NCBI GenBank assembly: GCA_029858245.1
Contig: JAOUFL010000081.1
Location: forward strand, 1 to 9,482
Direction: 5' to 3'
Length of the DNA: 9,482 nt
Source: Candidatus Zixiibacteriota bacterium
GTDB taxonomy: Bacteria > Zixibacteria > MSB-5A5 > RBG-16-43-9
Below are positions 1-5,324 of the stretch, one piece after another (positions within the stretch are counted from its first letter, which is position 1; the number at the start of each line of letters is the position of its first letter). A program made the translations under genes and the position numbers. The notes under the pieces are model-generated. The model was not told the DNA's origin. It did not search any database and saw nothing but the letters and a program-made list of their open reading frames with translations.

Positions 1-293
1 GCAATGTCCTTACACAAGTTCATCTCTTAGCTGGCTGTTCTCATTCGGGCTCTCTTCCCTCCTCTCATGCCGCAAATATCTTTGGGGCAGGAACGGTTTT
101 AACTTACTTTTATCGAAAAACCTGGCCGGTCTGGTTAATTATGGCTGCCTTAGTTTCATTATCCCGTATTTACGTAGGTGTACATTATCCTTTAGATGTT
201 CTGGCAGGTGCTTTATACGGGATCCTTTGCGGGATTCTGATTCTGGTTATGGTGAAATATATCTTTCGCAACGAGACCTTTTTAAGATCGTAA
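1..293 (+). CDS. PAP2-family membrane phosphatase, C-terminal part (5' end outside window)
   Basis: This is the C-terminal 96 codons of a type 2 phosphatidic acid phosphatase family protein, read in frame from base 3 to a TAA stop at 291-293. Two of the three family signature blocks are visible. One is PSSH, with its histidine at visible residue 22. The other is SRxxxxxHxxxD, as S54-R55, H61 and D65, followed by a hydrophobic helix ending in a short charged tail. The first signature block, KxxxxxxRP, must lie upstream of the window. Family members remove phosphate from membrane lipid phosphates such as undecaprenyl pyrophosphate, phosphatidylglycerophosphate or lipid A; nothing here decides the substrate. 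The gene lies 310 bases upstream of pgsA on the same strand, so a lipid role is plausible, but it is probably a separate transcription unit. Family call is firm, substrate unknown. Confidence 0.9.
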   Translation, partial: NVLTQVHLLAGCSHSGSLPSSHAANIFGAGTVLTYFYRKTWPVWLIMAALVSLSRIYVGVHYPLDVLAGALYGILCGILILVMVKYIFRNETFLRS

Positions 294-394
294 AAATCGT
301 AGGATAGAACCTGTCTTAGATAACTTCTGTCTCTTCAGGAAAATGTAGTAGAAACTTTCCCTCCGGATACGTTTCTCAGATAGGTTTTCAGTTT

Positions 395-412
395 GGAAGG
401 CTGGAGTCTTCC
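395..412. repeat. 18-bp palindrome, 8+2+8
   Basis: GGAAGGCT-GG-AGTCTTCC folds as an eight-pair stem, one pair being G-T, around two bases. The geometry matches the hairpins inside the palindromic elements at 5254-5324 and 7940-7994, but the sequence differs and the GGAGTG/CACTCC ends are absent. It may be a transcript-end hairpin for the PAP2 gene, although no T-run follows. Confidence 0.4.
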
Positions 413-515
413 GTAGAGTGCTGTTGGCAAAAACTTTATGGCTTTCTGCTTCTTGTTTAAATTCACCTTTCCTCTTAACCTTTAAGAATAGGTATTATTT
501 AAAACGGTTTTTTTG

Positions 516-544
516 TTGACTGATAAGTTTTATAAGCTTAAATT
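516..544 (+). promoter_or_regulatory. Possible sigma-70-type promoter for the pgsA run
   Basis: TTGACT at 516-521 matches five of six bases of the -35 consensus. Seventeen bases later, TAAATT at 539-544 matches four of six of the -10 consensus. The surroundings are AT-rich and the site lies about 60 bases before the pgsA start, which is a sensible distance. A better-looking TATAAG at 531-536 is only nine bases from the -35 box and so is too close. This is a pattern match only. Confidence 0.35.
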
Positions 545-603
545 TACCAAGCTGATTCTATCATTACGTCAGGGATGATTCCTGGCTCAAAGAGTTTTAA
601 CTT

Positions 604-1191
604 ATGAACTTACCCAATAAGCTCACCTTAGCCCGGATTTTGCTTTCCCCGGTTTTTATGGTCTTCCTTTTGATAGAAAATATCTACACCCGTTATTTTG
701 CTACCTTCATATTCGTGGTAGCAGCATTGACCGATTTATATGATGGGTATATTGCCAGAAAATATGGGGTGGTAACAGGATTCGGTAAGTTTATGGACCC
801 TTTAGCAGACAAAATCCTGGTCTCCACTGCTTTCATCTCCTTTGTGGCTCTGGGTTATGTCAAAGCCTGGATGATTTTAGTAATAATTGTAAGAGAATTT
901 TTTATTACCGGTCTAAGGAGTTTAGCTGCCTATAAGGGTATGGTGATCATGCCTACGATTTTAGCACAGGTGAAGACCTTTTCCCAGATGCTGGTTATAA
1001 CAATAATACTGATTTTTACTAATCTTGAGACCACCTTGCTTCCCCTGGGATATAACTGGAGCTTTCTTTTTAATCCATTGATTTACAAGGTGTTTGACGT
1101 TTTAGTTTTTATCAGTATGGTTCTGACCCTGATAACCGGCATAGATTATCTGGTGAAAAATATTCCATTACTTAAGGGGGTGTTAAAATAA
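604..1191 (+). CDS. pgsA: CDP-diacylglycerol--glycerol-3-phosphate 3-phosphatidyltransferase
   Basis: PgsA joins CDP-diacylglycerol and glycerol-3-phosphate to give phosphatidylglycerophosphate, the committed step to phosphatidylglycerol and cardiolipin, in the inner membrane. The 195-residue protein has the complete CDP-alcohol phosphotransferase signature D44-xx-D47-G48-xx-A51-R52-x8-G61-xxx-D65-xxx-D69, whose aspartates bind metal and substrate. Hydrophobic stretches on both sides fit a polytopic membrane protein. The N-terminus (MNLPNKLTLARILLSP) is typical of the family, which supports the ATG at 604, although the ribosome binding site is weak (AAAGAG about 10 bases upstream). Its 3' end contains a strong Shine-Dalgarno sequence for pgpA, the next enzyme in the pathway. 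Length and motifs are normal. Confidence 0.96.
   Translation: MNLPNKLTLARILLSPVFMVFLLIENIYTRYFATFIFVVAALTDLYDGYIARKYGVVTGFGKFMDPLADKILVSTAFISFVALGYVKAWMILVIIVREFFITGLRSLAAYKGMVIMPTILAQVKTFSQMLVITIILIFTNLETTLLPLGYNWSFLFNPLIYKVFDVLVFISMVLTLITGIDYLVKNIPLLKGVLK
1173..1182 (+). promoter_or_regulatory. Strong Shine-Dalgarno sequence inside the pgsA 3' end
   Basis: TAAGGGGGTG differs at one base from the TAAGGAGGTG complement of the 16S rRNA tail. Its core ends seven bases before an in-frame ATA at 1188-1190 and 46 bases before the TTG at 1227. The spacing fits initiation at 1188, not at 1227, and so bears on where pgpA starts. Confidence 0.65.
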
Positions 1192-1226
1192 ATTCAATAA
1201 GGTTCTGGCAGAGAGTTCAGGTTCTA

Positions 1227-1661
1227 TTGGCTACCTTTTTCGGAGTGGGATATATTCCACTTGCCCCAGGAAGCTGGGGGAGCCTTTTGACCTTCATTTT
1301 GGTCTGGTTTTTACTTCCTGACAACTTTTATCTCTTAGGCGGATTTACCCTGATTGTGTTCTTGGTCAGTATATGGTCGTCAGCTGGTGCGGAGAAGCTT
1401 TTTGGAAAAGACAACAGGAAAATCGTAATCGATGAATGTTCCGGGATGCTTGTATCTTTTTTGTTTTTGCCAAAAAAGTTTTTTTTGTATATATTAGCCT
1501 ATGTTATTTTCAGGGTAATGGATATTGTCAAGCCATTTCCGATCAGAAGGTTTGAGAAAATGAAAGGCGGGTTAGGTATAACCCTGGACGATACAGCTGC
1601 CGGTATTTACACTAATCTTGTTTTGCAGATTTTAATATATTCAGGGATTTTGAGATTATGA
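1227..1661 (+). CDS. pgpA: Phosphatidylglycerophosphatase A (start uncertain; may begin at ATA 1188)
   Basis: PgpA dephosphorylates phosphatidylglycerophosphate to phosphatidylglycerol, the step after PgsA. Family hallmarks, counted from the TTG at 1227, are APGSWGS at 13-19, the acidic pair D69-E70, the FRxxDxxKP block at 95-103 and D121-D122 followed by AG. Hydrophobic segments are consistent with an inner-membrane protein. The first conventional start codon is TTG 1227, which begins immediately before the conserved block and leaves almost no N-terminus. The frame is open upstream to 1176, and residues encoded from 1188 (INSIRFWQRVQVLLATFFG) resemble a normal PgpA N-terminus. ATA 1188 overlaps the pgsA stop as ATAA and sits seven bases after a near-perfect Shine-Dalgarno core. 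I therefore suspect the protein really starts there, at about 157 residues. The gene end overlaps cinA as ATGA. Function is firm, start is not. Confidence 0.93.
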   Translation: MATFFGVGYIPLAPGSWGSLLTFILVWFLLPDNFYLLGGFTLIVFLVSIWSSAGAEKLFGKDNRKIVIDECSGMLVSFLFLPKKFFLYILAYVIFRVMDIVKPFPIRRFEKMKGGLGITLDDTAAGIYTNLVLQILIYSGILRL

Positions 1662-2908
1662 AAGCAGAGATAATCACTATTGGAGACGAGATAATCCACG
1701 GGGAGATACTGGATAATAACTCAGCCTATATCGGCGAAAAACTTTCCGAATCAGGACTGGAGATAATATTTAAAACCTCTGTGGGAGACGATGTAAAAAG
1801 AATTACTGAGGCAATCAGGTTAAGCCTGGAACGAGCGGATTTGGTCATTGCTACCGGAGGTCTCGGGCCAACCAATGACGACCTGACAAAAAAGGCGATA
1901 GTTAAAGCTTTTAAGAGAAATTTAGTTTTTCATGAGGATATCCTGAAAAAAGTAGAAGAGGGTTTCAAGAGAAGGGGGATTAAAATGCCCAAGATTAATC
2001 AAAACCAGGCCCTTCTACCCCAGGGAGCCAAAGCGTTGCCCAATCAGTACGGTTCAGCTCCAGGTATATTCCTTCAGGAAGGAAAAAAACTATTCTTCGC
2101 ACTTCCGGGAGTTCCCTTAGAGATGAGAACCATTATGGAAAATGAGATCTTACCCTTTTTGAAGACAAAAGTTATGAGCAAGGTTGTTATTCAAAAGATC
2201 TTAAGGACAACGGGGATAATCGAGTCAGCTCTTTACGTTAATATAGAACCTTTGCTAAAGACTAAATCCCCAGTAAAAATAGCCTTCCTGCCGGGGTATT
2301 CCGGAGTAGATCTCAAACTCAGGGTCACGTCTGAGTCAGAGGATTTAGCCCGTTTAAATATTCAGGAATTTGAGAAAAAATTGAGGGAGATGTTCAATGA
2401 ATATATTTATGGAGAGGATAAAAAAACCATAGAAGAAGTTGTAGGTGAAAAGCTTATGAGCAAGAGAAAAACGATCTCCGTGGCTGAATCCTGTACTGCA
2501 GGGCTAATCTGTGCGAAGTTTACCAATGTCCCCGGGAGCTCAAACTATTTTATGAGCGGGATTACCACCTATAGCAATAAGGCTAAAATAGAATTATTAA
2601 AAATTCCTGAGGAGATCATTGAAGAGTATGGTGCAGTTAGCGAGCAGGTAGCCATCTTGATGGCAGAGGGAGTAAGAAAGTTAATTCGGACAGATTATGG
2701 ATTATCTGCTACCGGAATTGCCGGGCCTACAGGTGGAACAGAGGAAAAACCGGTTGGACTGGTCTATCTCGGTTTTGCTCATGAGAACGATTCTTTTGCT
2801 CAGAAGTTCATCTTTGGAGGGGACAGGCAGGCGATAAGAGAGAGAACCATTCAAGCAGCTTTGAATCTTATAAGGCTTTTTATGGAGTATGGAGCACCTC
2901 ATAATTGA
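1658..2908 (+). CDS. cinA: CinA: nucleotide-binding domain plus NMN amidohydrolase
   Basis: This 416-residue protein has the standard two-part CinA architecture. Residues 1 to about 170 form the molybdopterin-binding-like (COG1058) domain, with the hallmark GGLGPTNDDLT at 67-77; in characterised homologues it has ADP-ribose pyrophosphatase activity. From about 255 to 408 comes the PncC-type nicotinamide mononucleotide deamidase domain, with AESCTAG (276-282, containing the catalytic serine), PGSS (292-295), TTYSN (303-307) and GIAGPTGG (353-360). Together they recycle pyridine nucleotides, including NMN released by NAD-dependent DNA ligase. The name comes from competence-induced operons where cinA precedes recA, as it does here with thpR between. 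The ATG overlaps the pgpA stop (ATGA), implying translational coupling. The last seven residues (EYGAPHN) are encoded by a possible palindromic element, so the natural C-terminus may have been altered. Confidence 0.96.
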   Translation: MKAEIITIGDEIIHGEILDNNSAYIGEKLSESGLEIIFKTSVGDDVKRITEAIRLSLERADLVIATGGLGPTNDDLTKKAIVKAFKRNLVFHEDILKKVEEGFKRRGIKMPKINQNQALLPQGAKALPNQYGSAPGIFLQEGKKLFFALPGVPLEMRTIMENEILPFLKTKVMSKVVIQKILRTTGIIESALYVNIEPLLKTKSPVKIAFLPGYSGVDLKLRVTSESEDLARLNIQEFEKKLREMFNEYIYGEDKKTIEEVVGEKLMSKRKTISVAESCTAGLICAKFTNVPGSSNYFMSGITTYSNKAKIELLKIPEEIIEEYGAVSEQVAILMAEGVRKLIRTDYGLSATGIAGPTGGTEEKPVGLVYLGFAHENDSFAQKFIFGGDRQAIRERTIQAALNLIRLFMEYGAPHN

Positions 2909-2940
2909 TGAGGTATGCACTGAAAAAGTCAATGCACTCC
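2884..2940. repeat. Possible degenerate palindromic element at cinA/thpR
   Basis: GGAGT at 2884-2888 pairs with ACTCC at 2936-2940. Between them lies a clean hairpin, ACCTCAT (2896-2902) with ATGAGGT (2908-2914), followed by a direct repeat of ATGCACT at 2915-2921 and 2932-2938. The right end, GCACTCC, resembles the ends of the better elements at 5254-5324 and 7940-7994. It covers the last codons and stop of cinA and ends 13 bases before thpR. Membership in the same family is an inference from the ends and the position; the interior is different. Confidence 0.4.
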
Positions 2941-2953
2941 AAAAATTTATAGT

Positions 2954-3511
2954 ATGCGTTCATTTATTGCAGTTGAGCTCACCGATGAGCTTAAACGGGA
3001 AATAGAAAAACTTCAGGAACCTCTAAGGAGAGTTGGTGCAGATGTGGCCTGGGTTAAGCCCGGTAATGTACATGCTACTTTAAAATTTTTAGGTGAGGTT
3101 TCAGATGATAGTATGAAAATAGTTTTTGAGGGAACCAGGAAAGCTCTGGAAGGTGTAAAGGGTTTTAAGCTGAGCTTGAAAGATTTAGGATGTTTTCCCA
3201 ATTTGAAAAGACCCAGGGTTATCTGGATAGGAGTTGAGAAAGGAAAGATGGAGCTGGGCTTAATACAGAGAAAAATTGAGCAGGAGATGGAGAACCTAAG
3301 TTTTCCTAAAGAGAACAGGGAATTTTCGCCTCATCTGACCATCGGTAGGGTTAAATCTCCTAAAAATGTAGAAAAGTTAACAGAGCTTGTGAAAAGCATA
3401 GATTTCCAGCCAGAGGAAATAGTAATCAAAGAAGTGGTGTTGATGAAATCCCAGCTTCATCCAGGCGGATCCATCTACACGCCGCTTTTTAAAATAAATC
3501 TTATAACCTGA
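2954..3511 (+). CDS. thpR: RNA 2',3'-cyclic phosphodiesterase (2H phosphoesterase)
   Basis: ThpR opens 2',3'-cyclic phosphate ends of RNA to 2'-phosphates and, in the reverse direction in vitro, joins tRNA halves (the former 2'-5' RNA ligase, LigT). The 185-residue protein has both HxT/S-type catalytic motifs that define the 2H superfamily: HATL at 40-43 and HLTI at 127-130, in the expected spacing. MRSFIAVEL at the N-terminus is typical and supports ATG 2954. No Shine-Dalgarno sequence precedes that ATG; the preceding bases are AT-rich after the GCACTCC end of a possible repeat. It sits 45 bases after cinA and 23 before recA, a common arrangement. A cytoplasmic enzyme of normal length; its physiological substrate in bacteria is not well defined. 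Confidence 0.95.
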   Translation: MRSFIAVELTDELKREIEKLQEPLRRVGADVAWVKPGNVHATLKFLGEVSDDSMKIVFEGTRKALEGVKGFKLSLKDLGCFPNLKRPRVIWIGVEKGKMELGLIQRKIEQEMENLSFPKENREFSPHLTIGRVKSPKNVEKLTELVKSIDFQPEEIVIKEVVLMKSQLHPGGSIYTPLFKINLIT

Positions 3512-3534
3512 CATAAAAGAAAGAGAGGAAGAAA

Positions 3535-4590
3535 ATGACAGCCCAGCCATCGAATGAGAAAAAAAGAGCATTAGACCAGGCAGTCTCCCAGATTGAGAAA
3601 CAGTTCGGCAAGGGCTCGGTAATGAGATTGGGGAGTGAGAGTTTGGGAATATCTGTCCCTGTGATTTCCACTGGCTCAATTTCCTTAGATTTAGCACTGG
3701 GGGTGGGAGGTGTACCCCGGGGAAGGGTAGTTGAGATATTTGGACCAGAATCCTCAGGTAAAACCACTTTAGCTCTGCATATCCTCTCGGAAGCCCAGAA
3801 AACAGGTGGAGTTGCTGCCTTTGTAGATGCTGAGCATGCTATGGATCCAAATTATGCCAAAGCCTTAGGTGTAGATATCGACAACCTTTTAATCTCCCAG
3901 CCTGATACAGGTGAACAGGCATTAGAGATCACTGAAACTCTGGTCAGAAGCGGAGCTGTGGACTTAATCGTTATCGATTCTGTAGCTGCTTTAGTGCCAA
4001 AAGCAGAAATTGAGGGAGAGATGGGAGATGCGCATATGGGGCTTCAGGCACGATTGATGTCCCAGGCTCTAAGAAAACTCACCGGAACTATAAGTAAATC
4101 TAAAACCTGTGTGGTTTTTATCAATCAGATCAGAATGAGGATAGGGATTATGTTTGGAAACCCTGAGACTACAACTGGCGGAACTGCTTTGAAGTTCTAT
4201 TCCTCGGTCAGGCTGGATATTCGAAGAATCTCCTCCATAAAGGAAGGTGAGGATGTTACAGGCTCCAGAACCAGAGTAAGGGTGGTTAAAAACAAGGTTG
4301 CTCCTCCTTTTAAAGCTGCAGAATTTGACATAATCTATGGAAAAGGTATTTCCAGAGAAGGGGAGCTGATCGACCTGGGAGTGGAGCAAAAAATCCTGGA
4401 TAAAAGCGGAACCTGGTTTTCTTATAAGGATGAAAGATTAGGACAGGGAAGGGAAAGCGCAAAGCAGTTTTTGAGAGATAACCCGGATATCGCTAACAAA
4501 ATTGAAAAAGAAATATGGGAAAACCTACATATTAAACCAAAATCTGAAGAAAAAGAACCAGTGGAAATAACAAAAAGCAAGGGAAAATAG
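3535..4590 (+). CDS. recA: Recombinase RecA
   Basis: RecA polymerises on single-stranded DNA, drives homologous pairing and strand exchange, and acts as coprotease for LexA-type repressors. The 351-residue protein is complete: Walker A GPESSGKT at 70-77, catalytic glutamate E100 in the VDAEHA block, Walker B LIVIDSV at 144-150, DNA-binding loop L1 around 160-177 and loop L2 from NQIRMRIG to ETTTGG (197-216). The C-terminal tail (about 335-351) is rich in lysine and glutamate, as usual. A good ribosome binding site, AGAGAGGA (3522-3529), stands five bases before the ATG. The gap to thpR is only 23 bases and contains no evident promoter or SOS box, so recA is probably transcribed from upstream or from within thpR. 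No inteins or disruptions. Confidence 0.99.
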   Translation: MTAQPSNEKKRALDQAVSQIEKQFGKGSVMRLGSESLGISVPVISTGSISLDLALGVGGVPRGRVVEIFGPESSGKTTLALHILSEAQKTGGVAAFVDAEHAMDPNYAKALGVDIDNLLISQPDTGEQALEITETLVRSGAVDLIVIDSVAALVPKAEIEGEMGDAHMGLQARLMSQALRKLTGTISKSKTCVVFINQIRMRIGIMFGNPETTTGGTALKFYSSVRLDIRRISSIKEGEDVTGSRTRVRVVKNKVAPPFKAAEFDIIYGKGISREGELIDLGVEQKILDKSGTWFSYKDERLGQGRESAKQFLRDNPDIANKIEKEIWENLHIKPKSEEKEPVEITKSKGK

Positions 4591-4597
4591 TTTCCCT
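4580..4597 (+). promoter_or_regulatory. Hairpin spanning the recA stop codon
   Basis: AGGGAAA (4580-4586) and TTTCCCT (4591-4597) form a perfect seven-pair stem around the four-base loop ATAG, which contains the recA stop TAG. There is no T-run after it, so it is not a standard terminator. Its position between recA and recX recalls E. coli, where a hairpin terminator at this junction keeps recX expression low; a similar damping or RNA-processing role here is an inference. Confidence 0.5.
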
Positions 4598-4623
4598 GTG
4601 GTGATTTAACGACTCTAGGCAAG

Positions 4624-5262
4624 ATGCCCCGGATAACTAAAATCGAGTCTCAGAAGAGAAATCCCAGAAGATGGTCAGTTTTTTTAGATGGAAAATTCGC
4701 TTTTGGTCTGGATGAGGAAGTCTTATATAAGTACGGTTTGAAAGAAGGAGAGGAACTTGGGCAGAATAAAATTGAAAAGATAATTCAAACAGAAACTAAA
4801 AAAGAGGCAAAAGATGTTTCTCTCAGGTTATTATCATACCGCATGAGAAGTGAGAGGGAAATCAGGGACAAATTAAAGAGAAAAGAGTTTACAAAAGAGA
4901 TAATCGATGAGGTTATTGAGAATTTAAAAAGAATGAACTTGCTGGATGATTATGAGTTCACTTCTGCCTGGATAAGAGACAGGCTTTCGAATAATCCTCG
5001 TGGTAAGGCTCTTTTAAAACAGGAGTTATACCGGAAAGGGATAAAAGAGGATATTATAAAAAAAACCCTGAAAGAATATTTCTCTGATGAAACCGAGGAA
5101 CTGAGTTTAGCCAAAAAACTTTTAGATAAGAGAAAAAAGAGATATGAAAATTTGGAACCAAATGTAGCTAAAAGAAGGATGTCTGATTTTCTGTTGAGAA
5201 GAGGCTTTTCGTATGATATTGTCAAGCAGGTTTTAAAGTTAGAAAAAAACTCTGGAGTGTAA
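4624..5262 (+). CDS. recX: Regulatory protein RecX
   Basis: RecX binds RecA filaments and modulates, usually inhibits, their growth and ATPase. The 212-residue protein is all-helical and highly charged. It has the family pattern of three-helix repeats: one around residues 66-110 (YRMRSEREIRDKLKRK, then LKRMNLLDDYEFTSAWI), a second around 115-150 (NNPRGKALLKQELYRKGI) and a third near 180-207 (KRRMSDFLLRRGFSYDIV). It follows recA by 33 bases, the usual partner order, behind the stop-codon hairpin. The Shine-Dalgarno is poor (AGG four bases before ATG), which fits low expression. The last three codons and the TAA stop (SGV, stop) overlap the left end of a palindromic element that fills the junction with alaS, so the extreme C-terminus may be element-derived. 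Confidence 0.94.
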   Translation: MPRITKIESQKRNPRRWSVFLDGKFAFGLDEEVLYKYGLKEGEELGQNKIEKIIQTETKKEAKDVSLRLLSYRMRSEREIRDKLKRKEFTKEIIDEVIENLKRMNLLDDYEFTSAWIRDRLSNNPRGKALLKQELYRKGIKEDIIKKTLKEYFSDETEELSLAKKLLDKRKKRYENLEPNVAKRRMSDFLLRRGFSYDIVKQVLKLEKNSGV

Positions 5263-5324
5263 ACCTTTGGGTTTACCTTCTAGCAAACCTGAAGGTCCAG
5301 AATGGATCTTGAGATTTACACTCC
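5254..5324. repeat. Palindromic element E1, 71 bp, filling the recX/alaS junction
   Basis: The ends are perfect 10-bp inverted repeats, GGAGTGTAAA (5254-5263) and TTTACACTCC (5315-5324). Inside, GTAAACC (5259-5265) pairs with GGTTTAC (5270-5276), and ACCTTC (5275-5280) pairs with GAAGGT (5291-5296). The 14 bases at 5283-5296 are the exact reverse complement of 7951-7964 in element E2, and the left ends of the two elements align base for base apart from paired changes. The element contains the recX stop codon and the first codons of the longest alaS frame. It looks like a small dispersed, non-autonomous or REP-type repeat; no transposase is nearby. Confidence 0.75.

Larger units (their letters stand above)
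294..603. other. Non-coding gap with several small hairpins
   Basis: These 310 bases between the PAP2 gene and pgsA contain no credible reading frame. By eye they hold several short inverted repeats: GGAAA at 338-342 with TTTCC at 356-360; AGAAAC at 350-355 with GTTTCT at 371-376, which competes with the former; a near-perfect 8+2+8 palindrome at 395-412; TCTTAA/TTAAGA at 473-487; and a tight hairpin at 570-584 just before pgsA. None is followed by a T-run that would make a convincing terminator. A possible promoter lies near 516-544. I do not recognise a known riboswitch or small RNA here. Confidence 0.6.

Noticed and set aside
3495..3534. SOS (LexA) box upstream of recA
   Set aside because: I looked for CTG-N10-CAG and GAAC-N4-GTTC type patterns in the gap and found none; the control site, if any, may be farther upstream or of another type.
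2702..3767. Several minus-strand open frames opposite cinA, thpR and recA
   Set aside because: They overlap well-supported plus-strand genes, have no recognisable domains or ribosome binding sites, and read as shadow frames.
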